Source: Phycisphaerae bacterium (GTDB lineage: Bacteria > Planctomycetota > Phycisphaerae > Tepidisphaerales > Tepidisphaeraceae). From it: a DNA stretch of 19,576 nucleotides. Shown here one piece after another: positions 1 to 6,958 of this stretch. A program made the translations under genes and the position numbers. Location: the NCBI GenBank assembly GCA_014380825.1, contig JACMJD010000598.1, positions 1-19,576 of the forward strand. The letters run 5' to 3'. Each line of letters begins with the position of its first letter. The stretch's first letter is position 1. The notes under the pieces were generated by a model, which saw only the letters and a list, made by a program, of their open reading frames with translations, had not been told where the DNA came from and made no database searches.

Positions 1-457
1 AGTTGGCGTTCGCAAAGATCGTCGGATCGAACCGCGCCTCCGCCTCCACTGTTCGCGACGCTTCGATGCCGGGTCCGTAGCCGGCGACTTTCACGTCCAG
101 GTTGTTTATGACCGCGCGGTGAATCATGTCGCGCAGGTTCATGCGCACGCGTGGCTGCTCCGCCAGCGACGGCCCGGAGGTAGCGGCGGTGGCTGGGCGC
201 GCCGGACGCGGCTGCTCACCCGGACGCGTCGGCAGATAGCTGCTCTCCAGCGTCGTCGGCAGCGGTCGCATCGGATACGGCTTCGCTTCCCGCGCGGCTT
301 CGCGCTCGGAGCGCTGCGCGGCGCGCGGATCGAACGGTTCGTCCGAGCCGCATCCGCCAGCCGTCGCGAGCAGGGCGCTCAGACACGCGGTGCCCAAAGC
401 AGCCTTGATCCGGGCAGTATTGATTCGCGTAGCGCTGGTTCGTGCGGCATTGGACAT
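1..457 (-). CDS. TolC-family outer-membrane efflux lipoprotein, N-terminal part
   Basis: The gene runs off the left edge; 152 codons are visible and open throughout. An ATG at 457 gives a basic leader (about residues 1-20), a short hydrophobic stretch (LGTACLSALLATAG) and a lipobox-like AGGC with Cys36, so the product is probably exported and lipidated. A Pro/Arg/Glu-rich linker follows (about 40-100). The segment from about residue 106, with NLDVKVAGYGPGIEASR and AEARFDPTIFANAN, is how planctomycete TolC-like proteins enter their first coiled-coil helices (family knowledge). The expected role is an outer-membrane channel for a tripartite exporter. The partner pump would lie outside the window, and the LysE-type exporter upstream is not a usual partner. 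A TTG four bases upstream is in another frame. The family call rests on the N-terminus only. Confidence 0.72.
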   Translation of the reverse strand, partial: MSNAARTSATRINTARIKAALGTACLSALLATAGGCGSDEPFDPRAAQRSEREAAREAKPYPMRPLPTTLESSYLPTRPGEQPRPARPATAATSGPSLAEQPRVRMNLRDMIHRAVINNLDVKVAGYGPGIEASRTVEAEARFDPTIFANAN

Positions 458-529
458 TCAAATTGCTCCGTCTTCAGGTGTCGATCCGTCTCTGTTGGTT
501 GCGATTCGCTGGTTCGTCAGGTCGCGCGG

Positions 530-557
530 ATTATAGAAATCACTGGAATGAACGCAA
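530..557 (-). promoter_or_regulatory. Candidate promoter for the TolC-like gene
   Basis: Reading the minus strand, a perfect TATAAT (535 to 530) lies 16 bases after TTGCGT (557 to 552), which matches TTGACA only in its first three bases. Transcription would start near 523, leaving a leader of about 66 bases before the ATG at 457. The -35 falls inside the last codons of the LysE-family gene, so the two minus-strand genes may be transcribed separately. This is a consensus match only. Confidence 0.45.
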
Positions 558-1238
558 AAGAGCGCCCAGCGCCAAGGCGAGCAGCATTACACCGCCGAAC
601 TCGTCGGCGGCGATCATCCACCATCGCCGCCGCCATCGTCCGGCGAAGCTGAGCAGCCCGGAAAAACCGATCACCCAACCGATCGTGGCGACGAACACGC
701 CTAGCACAATAATCGGCAGATCACGCGTAGGTTGTTGAGAGATGTCGCCCGCCCATTTAGGCAAAACGACAAACCAAAACGCGAGCGTCATCGGGCTAAG
801 TCCGGTCATCAACAGCCCGGTGACATAGCCACTGGCGGTTCGCCCGGCAGATGACGCCGCAGGTTGCGCGTTGTCATGTGAATTTTTCTTCACACGGAAG
901 TTTTTGCGCTTCTCACTGAATATGTCCGCGCGGGCCACCACCCGGGCACCGCGAAGGCTGCTGATTCCCAAAAAAGCGAGGAGCCCGCAAGCCGCGATGG
1001 TCATCGGCCAATAAAACCACGGGCGCGACGCCTGATCGGTTTGCAGCAATCGCGTGACGCTCAGCGACGCGACGATCGCGTACGTCACGTCCACCGTAAC
1101 CGCACCGCAGCCCAGCGCAAAGCCGGATGCGAAGCCGTGCCGCAGCGCCCGGCGGGCCATTTCCACGTTCACCGGCCCGATCGGCGCGGCGGCTCCGATG
1201 CCAAACAAGATGCCCCGAAGGAACAAACCGCCATCCAT
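540..1238 (-). CDS. LysE/RhtB-family membrane exporter
   Basis: This 232-residue polytopic membrane protein would sit in the inner membrane and export amino acids or similar small metabolites, as LysE/RhtB proteins do; the substrate cannot be read from sequence. The N-terminus carries the family signature: a first helix, then PIGPVN (about residues 19-24), then an amphipathic ALRHGFASGFALGCGA segment leading into helix 2. Further hydrophobic helices lie near 75-97, 140-165, 172-195 and 210-228. A charged cytoplasmic loop (about 105-130, rich in Lys, Arg and Asn) is longer than usual and probably accounts for a size slightly above the common 200-210 residues. The ATG at 1238 has no clear Shine-Dalgarno. 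The gene is divergent from the Minf_1886 gene, with 65 bases between the starts. Confidence 0.83.
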   Translation of the reverse strand: MDGGLFLRGILFGIGAAAPIGPVNVEMARRALRHGFASGFALGCGAVTVDVTYAIVASLSVTRLLQTDQASRPWFYWPMTIAACGLLAFLGISSLRGARVVARADIFSEKRKNFRVKKNSHDNAQPAASSAGRTASGYVTGLLMTGLSPMTLAFWFVVLPKWAGDISQQPTRDLPIIVLGVFVATIGWVIGFSGLLSFAGRWRRRWWMIAADEFGGVMLLALALGALLRSFQ

Positions 1239-1265
1239 TTTGCTGGTTCTACCAATTCAAGGCGG

Positions 1266-1294
1266 TTGTTTCAGGTCCTGCGCGCCGTTACATT
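1266..1294 (+). promoter_or_regulatory. Possible promoter for the Minf_1886-family gene
   Basis: TTGTTT (1266-1271) and TACATT (1289-1294) are 17 bases apart. Transcription would begin around 1301, only a few bases before the ATG at 1304, which has no Shine-Dalgarno. The mRNA could therefore be nearly leaderless. Each box matches consensus only partly. Confidence 0.3.
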
Positions 1295-1303
1295 CTGCCC
1301 ACG

Positions 1304-1738
1304 ATGGCGGCGGATGAACAAAAGTCTGACCAGGCGGCGCCGCGCGAGAAGACGCTCCAGGAGATCGTCGACGACCTGGCGCTGTACCCGGCCGACGCGT
1401 TTCGATTTGTCGAAGAAGGCTTATCCTACGCCGCCAACGAGATTCACGGCGAGTCGCCCAAGAACAAGCCGGCGTCGCTGGTGCGTCGTCACGTCAGCGG
1501 CCAACAGCTTTGCGAAGGGCTGCGTCGATACGCACTGCTGAACTGGGGATTGCTGGCGCAGACGGTGCTTCGCCGCTGGAACATCACCTGCACGCTCGAC
1601 TTTGGCCGGATCGTGTTCGCGCTGATCGACGCGGGGCGGATGCAGAAAACCGATCAGGATGACCTCGAAGATTTCCGCAATGTGTTCGAGTTCAAGACTG
1701 CGTTCGAAGTCGATTATCGCATCGAGCACAAGTCATGA
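1304..1738 (+). CDS. Minf_1886-family protein, function unknown
   Basis: I recognise the 144-residue product as the Minf_1886 family (TIGR04138 by memory), small soluble proteins known essentially from Planctomycetes and Verrucomicrobia and without an assigned function. Recognisable parts are the opening helix TLQEIVDDLALYPADAFRFV with GLSYAA (about 17-43), the central HVSGQQLCEGLRRYALLNWG and the C-terminal WNITCTLDFGRIVFALID with a DLEDFRNVFEF motif. There is no signal peptide or membrane segment. The ATG at 1304 is preferred because the conserved region begins soon after it, and the frame upstream runs through the divergent LysE gene. The stop overlaps the next start by four bases (ATGA), implying translational coupling to the small membrane protein. 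The family assignment is strong; no role can be inferred. Confidence 0.85.
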   Translation: MAADEQKSDQAAPREKTLQEIVDDLALYPADAFRFVEEGLSYAANEIHGESPKNKPASLVRRHVSGQQLCEGLRRYALLNWGLLAQTVLRRWNITCTLDFGRIVFALIDAGRMQKTDQDDLEDFRNVFEFKTAFEVDYRIEHKS

Positions 1739-2040
1739 GTGCCACGCGCACGGCCGCCAAGAAACACGTCGATCGGCGTGACGATCAACCCGCTGCGTCT
1801 GGGCAAGTGTTCGAGCCGAAACCGTTTAAGCCGCATCGCAAATTGTTCGCATTGCTGATCGTGGTGAATCTCGTTTGGATCGCGGCGTTGATCGTGATGT
1901 ACATCACGACCGTGCGGAATGCGCATCCGACTTCATTGCAGCAGCGCGAGCTTGAAATCCTTCAATCGGACAAGCTGCTGGAGGAACTGACTCCGGCGAC
2001 GCGTCCCGGCGCATCCGATCTGCCCAGCGCGCCGCGATAG
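1735..2040 (+). CDS. Small single-helix membrane protein, function unknown
   Basis: The predicted product has 101 residues. A basic, polar N-terminus (about 1-36) is followed by one clear transmembrane helix (LFALLIVVNLVWIAALIVMY, about 37-56). A short, partly charged tail (LQQRELEILQSDKLLEEL) could form a helix. Positive charges before the helix suggest an N-in, C-out topology. The ATG overlaps the preceding stop by four bases, so it is probably co-translated with the Minf_1886 gene. I recognise no family. The last 79 bases lie antisense to the end of the minus-strand membrane protein gene, so the C-terminal quarter is constrained by another reading frame or is dispensable. Support comes from coupling and from the well-formed helix. 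Confidence 0.62.
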   Translation: MSATRTAAKKHVDRRDDQPAASGQVFEPKPFKPHRKLFALLIVVNLVWIAALIVMYITTVRNAHPTSLQQRELEILQSDKLLEELTPATRPGASDLPSAPR

Positions 2041-3668
2041 TCCATCAGATACGCGGCGGCCGCGAGTAGCAGCTCGCCGCAGATCGCCCAGAGCCGAAGG
2101 AGCAGGCTTAACAATCCAAGGACCACTTCGCGTTCGACCTGATTGCCAAGCGACGCCTGCACCTCTTGCGGCAGGATGACATTCATCGCGGCGACGAAGA
2201 CGAGCTCGCGCACGCCGAACCCCGCCGGCGCCCAGACGGCCAGGAATCTGGCGGTCCACGCCAGGCAATACGCGCCAGCGACAACCCACCACCAATCCGC
2301 CTTCAGTCCGAGCACATCGCGCGTCAGCAGGTAAACACCAAGGCTCTGCCAGATCAATCCGAGCACGTTCCAGCCGAGCACGAGGAACAACTGCCCGGCG
2401 GAAAGCGGTTTTGCAATGGGAGGCTTCTTCAATCTCCGCATGACAGCGTTGATCAAGCCGTAACACACCTTTGGATGCAGCAGGAACAGCAGCGTCGGAA
2501 CGAGCAGCGTTGCAACGTACATCCATCCGCGCGCGGCGCCGGTGAGATTCTTGATACCGAAATAAAGCAGACACGAGACGGCGACCAAAACGTTCGCCAG
2601 CAGAAATACCGCCAACTCCAGAATCTGGCTGACCGACGTCACGCTGCCGCGGACTCCGTACGGCTTGTTCAGATAGACACGGCCAATCACCTGCAAGATG
2701 GCGCCGGGCACATAGCGCGCCAGTTCGGATGTCGACCAGATTCGCGTCGCCGGCGCGATTGGGAGCGGATAACCGAGCTTCGCCAGGATGCGCCGCCACG
2801 CCATTGCGCGGAAGACGAACAGAAAGATCGCGAACATCCCGACCGCCAGCAGGAACGGGATGAAATCCAGGCGGGCGAGCCGCGCCTGAATTTCCGGATC
2901 GTGCCACTTCTCTTTGATCGGCGCGATAATGCGAACAAAGATCGCGATCGTAATCCCGAGCGCGAACATCCGCTTCAGCCAGGGCTTCAGCCAATCCCAC
3001 GTGCTGCGCAGGTTTCGCGAATATTTCTCGTCAAACGTGACGACTTCGTCGGCCGGGCGATCTTCGGTCACGCCGATTGTTTCGGTTCGCTTGCGGCGCG
3101 GCGGGAGCAGATTGATTCCCTTCTTCCGCAGCCACGGCCGCACCTTGCGGCGGATCGTCGGCAGGCGGCGGAGGAACCAATTGAGCATCAGCAGCAGGAC
3201 GCGCATCGTCAGCCACGTCACGCCCGCCGCCAGCGCGATCACGCCGAGCAACTGGATCACACTGATCTTCAGATGAAACCGCGCCAGCAGATCTTCATAT
3301 CGCTTGGACACAAACCACAGCGCCGCGGCGGTGGTAAGGAACGAGATGAACGTGACGAGAAAGGTGAAATACGCCGGATCAAAGCGCACCGCGACGCCGC
3401 GCATCACGCGCGTCGTCAGCCGGCGCTTTCCCGGAAATGTCACCAGCGCGAACCCGATCAAGAACAGCGGAATCCCGCCCGGCCCCGGGATGGCGATGCC
3501 GAACACGGGCGAGCCCAGAATGAACAGCCACCCGAGGACGTTTTTGAAAACGAACCAGAAATAATCCGCGATGAACCGCCGGAACATGGCAATCCACGGA
3601 TTCTCATGCGGCGGCGGCAGTGCCGGCTTGCGTACCGGCTCGCGATGTTCGGTGGTGGATTCAGTCAT
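1962..3668 (-). CDS. Polytopic membrane protein: PGPGW-like region fused to an LPG-synthase TM (UPF0104, flippase-like) domain
   Basis: The 568-residue product would be an inner-membrane protein. Residues about 30-95 contain two hydrophobic helices around IPGPGGIPLFLIGFAL and a Lys/Arg-rich exit, resembling the PGPGW putative transmembrane family. More helices follow (about 100-165), then a basic cytoplasmic stretch (about 170-230). Residues about 240-545 look like the UPF0104 / lysylphosphatidylglycerol-synthetase transmembrane family, with SELARYVPGAILQVIGR, close to the family's conserved Arg-Tyr-x-Pro-Gly segment, and many helices. Relatives include lipid flippase modules, but no lysyl-transferase domain is present, so substrate and activity are unknown. 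The tail after YLMDYRG is a low-complexity Gly/Ser stretch lying antisense to the neighbouring gene. The ATG at 3668 lacks a strong Shine-Dalgarno. Confidence 0.78.
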   Translation of the reverse strand: MTESTTEHREPVRKPALPPPHENPWIAMFRRFIADYFWFVFKNVLGWLFILGSPVFGIAIPGPGGIPLFLIGFALVTFPGKRRLTTRVMRGVAVRFDPAYFTFLVTFISFLTTAAALWFVSKRYEDLLARFHLKISVIQLLGVIALAAGVTWLTMRVLLLMLNWFLRRLPTIRRKVRPWLRKKGINLLPPRRKRTETIGVTEDRPADEVVTFDEKYSRNLRSTWDWLKPWLKRMFALGITIAIFVRIIAPIKEKWHDPEIQARLARLDFIPFLLAVGMFAIFLFVFRAMAWRRILAKLGYPLPIAPATRIWSTSELARYVPGAILQVIGRVYLNKPYGVRGSVTSVSQILELAVFLLANVLVAVSCLLYFGIKNLTGAARGWMYVATLLVPTLLFLLHPKVCYGLINAVMRRLKKPPIAKPLSAGQLFLVLGWNVLGLIWQSLGVYLLTRDVLGLKADWWWVVAGAYCLAWTARFLAVWAPAGFGVRELVFVAAMNVILPQEVQASLGNQVEREVVLGLLSLLLRLWAICGELLLAAAAYLMDYRGALGRSDAPGRVAGVSSSSSLSD

Positions 3669-3781
3669 AGATGCGTGGGATGTTCGATTCTAAGCGGATG
3701 TGCGATGTGAATCGAGACTGCGTGGTGATTCGAATAACCAATAACTAAGAACGAAGAACCGTTTTCGGTTAGATTTACCTC

Positions 3782-4336
3782 ATGCACCGCGACATTCAGC
3801 GCGTCCTCATTTCCCAGTATCAGATCATGGCGCGCGTCCGAGAGATGGCCGAGCGGATTACGGAGGACTTTACCGAGCACGACATCACCATCGTGCCGGT
3901 GATGACCGGGGCGATGATTTTCTGCGGCGATCTGATCCGGCAAATTCCGATCCACATGCGCATCGGACTGCTGGCGGTCAGCAGCTATCCCGGCGCGAGC
4001 ATCTCGACGCGCGGCTCGCAAATCGTCAGCCAGCAACTGGGCGACGTGCGAGGTCGGCACGTGTTGCTGATCGATGACATCCTCGACAGCGGCGGGACGG
4101 TGCGATTAATCACGCCGATGCTGAAAGAAGCCGGCGCGACCGAGGTGAAGACCTGCGTGTTGCTCCGCAAGGATCGGCCTACCGCCAAAGGGATGACCGT
4201 CGATTACGTTGGCTTCGAGATTCCCGATGAGTTCGTTGTGGGTTACGGCCTGGACTACAACAATTATTATCGCAACCTGCCGGACATCGTCACGCTGACG
4301 CCCGAGGCGGTTGAGCGGATGCGCACCGCATGCTGA
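3782..4336 (+). CDS. hpt: Hypoxanthine phosphoribosyltransferase
   Basis: This 184-residue cytosolic enzyme of purine salvage joins hypoxanthine (often guanine too) to PRPP, giving IMP or GMP and pyrophosphate. The PRPP loop is clear at about 94-107 (VLLIDDILDSGGTV), with the two acidic residues followed by the Gly-rich turn. MTGAMIF (41-47) matches the early conserved loop, SSYPGAS (67-73) the flexible active-site loop, and DYVGFEIPDEFVVGYGLDYN (141-160) the base-binding and C-terminal signature. Length is normal for bacterial HPRT. The ATG at 3782 starts close to the conserved core. No Shine-Dalgarno is visible; a 5-bp stem with a TTTT loop (3757-3770) lies just upstream. The end overlaps the PH-domain gene by seven bases, so the two are likely co-expressed. 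Confidence 0.95.
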   Translation: MHRDIQRVLISQYQIMARVREMAERITEDFTEHDITIVPVMTGAMIFCGDLIRQIPIHMRIGLLAVSSYPGASISTRGSQIVSQQLGDVRGRHVLLIDDILDSGGTVRLITPMLKEAGATEVKTCVLLRKDRPTAKGMTVDYVGFEIPDEFVVGYGLDYNNYYRNLPDIVTLTPEAVERMRTAC

Positions 4337-4914
4337 AGCGACAATCCACCTTCGCCGCCGCCCAGGGCGATGCCGTCGTCGCGCCGGCGCGGGCGGGTAC
4401 GTCGCTAGCCGCGCTGTTCTCGGGGCATGTCTTGCAGGATGGCGAACTGATCCTGCTGCTGATCAAGCCGTCGTGGTGGTTCATCCTGGTGAGCTCGCTC
4501 AAGTTCATCGGCGTCGTGCTGATCCTGATGATCACCGCCGCGTTGCTGGATCACCAACTTCCCGGACGAAATTCCGTCTATCAGGAGCTAGGCCTGTTCG
4601 TGCTCGCTGGCCGCGTGATGTGGGCGGCGCTACAGTGGATGGGTCGGCTGTACATCCTCACGGACCTGCGGATCGTCCGCCTGTCCGGGGTGTTCAACGT
4701 CGAAATTTTCGATTGCCCGCTGCGAAAAGTCGCCCGCACGCGGCTGCACCGCACGGTCCGCGAACGCCTGACCGGCGTTGGTACGATCGAGATCATTCCA
4801 TCGGACGAGAAACTGCCGATCAGCTACTGGAACACGGTGGCAAAGCCGCAGCAGGTGCATGAACAGATCTTGGCCGCCGTCAGTCGCGCCAAGCAGGGGC
4901 CGGGTTGTGTTTAG
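4330..4914 (+). CDS. Bacterial PH-domain (bPH_2-like) membrane protein
   Basis: The 194-residue product has a polar N-terminus (1-40), two hydrophobic helices (about 50-72 and 86-105) and then a domain from about 107 to 188. The segment starting RLYILTDLRIVRLSGVFN, followed by DCPLRKVARTRLHRTVRERLTGVGTIEII, is typical of bacterial pleckstrin-homology-like proteins of the YdbT/bPH_2 group: a 'tether near the membrane, then Tyr-x-Leu-Thr-Asp-x-Arg' arrangement. Function in the family is poorly known; a membrane-associated scaffold is a reasonable guess. The start overlaps the end of hpt by seven bases (ATGCTGA), implying translational coupling. It converges with the amidohydrolase gene, leaving one base between the stop codons and no room for a separate terminator. 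Confidence 0.78.
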   Translation: MLKRQSTFAAAQGDAVVAPARAGTSLAALFSGHVLQDGELILLLIKPSWWFILVSSLKFIGVVLILMITAALLDHQLPGRNSVYQELGLFVLAGRVMWAALQWMGRLYILTDLRIVRLSGVFNVEIFDCPLRKVARTRLHRTVRERLTGVGTIEIIPSDEKLPISYWNTVAKPQQVHEQILAAVSRAKQGPGCV

Positions 4915-4915
4915 C

Positions 4916-6160
4916 TCAGTAAATCTGCTGTCCGTCGATCCAGATGTGGCCGGGTCTCGCATCACTTGTTTCCAGAATCTCGCCAAGCGGATCTAACGAG
5001 CGCACGTCGAATGTGATGAGGTCGGCGCGCTTGCCCGACGTTATCGTGCCGACTTGTTCGTGCATTTGCACCGCCCGAGCACCGCGAATCGTGGCCATCT
5101 CCCACAACAAGTGCGGTAACACTTCCGGCGCGAAGTTGTGAAGGATTCGCAGGTCGTCGATCACATTCAGATTCGGCGAACTCGCGCAGCTATCTGTTCC
5201 GACCGCGACGTTGATTCCCGCGGCCAGCATCTCGCGCCATCGGTGTGGCGGATGATTGAAGTACCGGTGCGTGCGCGGGCAATAGACAACGCTCGCCCAG
5301 CCGCGCGAAAGGATCGCAAGCTCTTCATCGTCGCAGTAATTCACGTGCGCGAGGAGCGTTGGATAATCGAGCAGGCCGATCGCCTGCGCGAAAGCGATTG
5401 GCGAACCGCGGAACGTGTCGACGGGTTCTTCCCACATCCCGATGCGCGCCCATAATTCTTGAAACGGCCCGGCGTGCGATTCAAGAAATTCGCGTTCACG
5501 ATCGCTCTCAGCCAGGTGCGTGGCGAGGGGAAGATTTTGCTCGCGGGCAATCCGCAGGCACCGCTCATAGCCCGGTCGATCAACGGTGTACGGAGCGTGC
5601 GGCGTGATCGCGATGCGCAGCATTGATGACGCGAACTCGTCATCGATCGCGTAACCAAGCAGTTCATCAACGCGAAATCGGCGCTTGGCAAGCCCAAGCA
5701 CTTCGCCATAACTGACGACGCGCGGCTTGCGCGTCATGCCGGCGAGCGCGGCGCGCGTGACGCGCACCTCCTGCGAGATATCACCCAGACACGTCACACC
5801 AAACCGAAGCGACTGCTCGGCGCCTGCGCGCACCTGTTCGGCGGTCCACGCTGCGGCGTCGTCGAGTTTGGCTGGCGTGCGCGAACGAATGTTGAGCAGC
5901 CAATCGCCGAAGGATGCGCCAGCGCCCGCTCCACATTCGGCCAGGCTGAACTCCAAATGTGTGTGCGCATTCACCAGTCCCGGCAGCAGGACAGCATCGC
6001 CCAAATCTTCGACCGCATATTCTGGATGATTTGTGATGACTTGATTCGCATCGCCAGCGGCGACGATCACACCGTCCGCGATCGCGACGGCCGCGTCGCG
6101 CAAGAGCGGAACGTCCATCGGTGCAACGAATTTCGCGCGTAAGATTTGAGCGGGCGGCAT
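4916..6160 (-). CDS. ATZ/TRZ-type amidohydrolase, aminodeoxyfutalosine-deaminase-like
   Basis: This 414-residue cytosolic metal enzyme belongs to the amidohydrolase superfamily branch holding chlorohydrolases, S-adenosylhomocysteine/methylthioadenosine deaminases and aminodeoxyfutalosine deaminase (MqnX). The expected metal and catalytic residues are present: His66 and His68 (NAHTHLE), His215 with Glu217 (THLAE), His272 (AHVNY) and Asp323 (GTDS); TPHAPY (187-190 region) is also typical. VVYCPRTHRYFNHPPHRWREML resembles the planctomycete proteins annotated as aminodeoxyfutalosine deaminase, which would place it in the futalosine route to menaquinone. No other mqn gene is in the window, so the substrate is an inference. 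The ATG at 6160 lies 12 bases after the stop of the HD-like gene, suggesting one transcription unit. No clear Shine-Dalgarno precedes it. Confidence 0.78.
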   Translation of the reverse strand: MPPAQILRAKFVAPMDVPLLRDAAVAIADGVIVAAGDANQVITNHPEYAVEDLGDAVLLPGLVNAHTHLEFSLAECGAGAGASFGDWLLNIRSRTPAKLDDAAAWTAEQVRAGAEQSLRFGVTCLGDISQEVRVTRAALAGMTRKPRVVSYGEVLGLAKRRFRVDELLGYAIDDEFASSMLRIAITPHAPYTVDRPGYERCLRIAREQNLPLATHLAESDREREFLESHAGPFQELWARIGMWEEPVDTFRGSPIAFAQAIGLLDYPTLLAHVNYCDDEELAILSRGWASVVYCPRTHRYFNHPPHRWREMLAAGINVAVGTDSCASSPNLNVIDDLRILHNFAPEVLPHLLWEMATIRGARAVQMHEQVGTITSGKRADLITFDVRSLDPLGEILETSDARPGHIWIDGQQIY

Positions 6161-6172
6161 CGGAGCGAGATT

Positions 6173-6811
6173 CTACGGCTGATCGTCCTTCACTTCAGCC
6201 ATCAGCGCCGCCGCCGCCGATCGGGCGTGTTCCAGCCGCTTCTTGGCCATCGCGCGGACCGCGTTGAAGTGGAAGCCTTCTTTCAGCCGCGCGTCCCAGT
6301 AGCCGTACGCATCGCGCTTTTCGTACGACTCGATCAACTGGTTGACGCCATTCCCTTGCAACGCGAGTTGGATCATCAAAGTCGTCAGGCCAGTCAGGCC
6401 GAAATCTTCGAGGCTGATCGCATCGCCGAGCAGTCGGGCTTCTTCGATCATCGGCTGGCGCTGCGGCGATTCGAGCAACAGCCGCGTCGTGCGGTCGAGC
6501 ACGTCTTCTTCCGCGTGATCGGACAACAGCGTCACCAACAGCTCGGCCGACTGTTCGGCGCGCTGCTTGACGCTCGACCGCGCGAGCTTTCCCACTGTCG
6601 CCGCCGTCTGCTTCTGCGGCAATTGCATCGCCCAGCACGCAAGCTCCAACGCTTCCAAATCCGGTTCGTTGGCGATCAGTTTCAGCGAGATGAATTTCTG
6701 CACGCGCGCGAACAATCGCTGCGCGTCATCCACCAGGCGCGGCCCGCGCGTGCGGCGCTCGTCGACCTCGGCCAGTGCATTCTCAAAGTGGCGTCGCAGC
6801 TTCCCGTCCAT
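6173..6811 (-). CDS. Helical protein, perhaps a degenerate HD-domain protein; function unknown
   Basis: With a start at 6811 the product has 212 residues and is mostly helical, with no signal peptide or membrane segment. That ATG is chosen because GGGGAG (6823 to 6818) lies six bases upstream; the frame stays open further up, but those codons run into the divergent promoter region. I do not firmly recognise it. The segment LLGDAISLEDFGLTGL (about 128-142) resembles the 'DADRLDxxGxxG' block of YedJ-like HD phosphohydrolases, and YEKRDAYGYWDARLKEGFHF (163-182) resembles their later Tyr-x-Lys-Leu region. The paired His-Asp that binds metal is not apparent, so hydrolase activity is doubtful. It sits 12 bases upstream of the amidohydrolase gene and is probably co-transcribed with it. 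Confidence 0.6.
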   Translation of the reverse strand: MDGKLRRHFENALAEVDERRTRGPRLVDDAQRLFARVQKFISLKLIANEPDLEALELACWAMQLPQKQTAATVGKLARSSVKQRAEQSAELLVTLLSDHAEEDVLDRTTRLLLESPQRQPMIEEARLLGDAISLEDFGLTGLTTLMIQLALQGNGVNQLIESYEKRDAYGYWDARLKEGFHFNAVRAMAKKRLEHARSAAAALMAEVKDDQP

Positions 6812-6817
6812 GGACAG

Positions 6818-6823
6818 CTCCCC
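6818..6823 (-). promoter_or_regulatory. Shine-Dalgarno that decides the start at 6811
   Basis: GGGGAG on the minus strand ends six bases before the ATG at 6811. It is one of few good ribosome-binding sites in the window and favours this start over in-frame ones further upstream, such as the ATG at 6928. Confidence 0.5.
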
Positions 6824-6859
6824 AGCGCATTTCGCGGCACGCACGCACTTCCCGCGCGA

Positions 6860-6865
6860 AGTATA
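6860..6865 (-). promoter_or_regulatory. Possible -10 box for the HD-like / amidohydrolase unit
   Basis: TATACT (minus strand, 6865 to 6860) matches five of six bases of the consensus and would start transcription near 6853, about 42 bases before the ATG at 6811. No convincing -35 lies at 16-18 bases, so this is weak. Confidence 0.25.
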
Positions 6866-6891
6866 CATTTCGCTGGCGAGGAAACGACGAC

Positions 6892-6922
6892 TTTCAACAA
6901 ATGAATCGATTTCCCTTATGAT
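6892..6922 (+). promoter_or_regulatory. Candidate promoter for the TIM-barrel / TolB-like pair
   Basis: TATGAT (6917-6922) is a five-of-six match to the -10 consensus. The best -35 candidate is TTTCAA or TTCAAC (6892-6898), 18-19 bases upstream. Transcription would start near 6929, giving a leader of about 30 bases. A GGAG (6948-6951) lies seven bases before the ATG at 6959. Confidence 0.35.
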
Positions 6923-6958
6923 GACCATCGTCTGACCGAGACGAAATGGAGAATGTAA

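Noticed and set aside
2166..3710. A 514-codon open frame on the plus strand, opposite the flippase-like gene
   Set aside because: Its product is overloaded with Arg, Gln, His and Asp and has no fold or motif, as expected for the complement of a membrane protein in GC-rich DNA. The minus-strand frame carries clear transmembrane helices and family motifs.
3735..3781. A regulatory hairpin or purine riboswitch upstream of hpt
   Set aside because: Only a five-pair stem (AACCG, TTTT, CGGTT) is present in a spacer of 113 bases. There is no conserved purine-riboswitch junction, and the stem is too short to judge.
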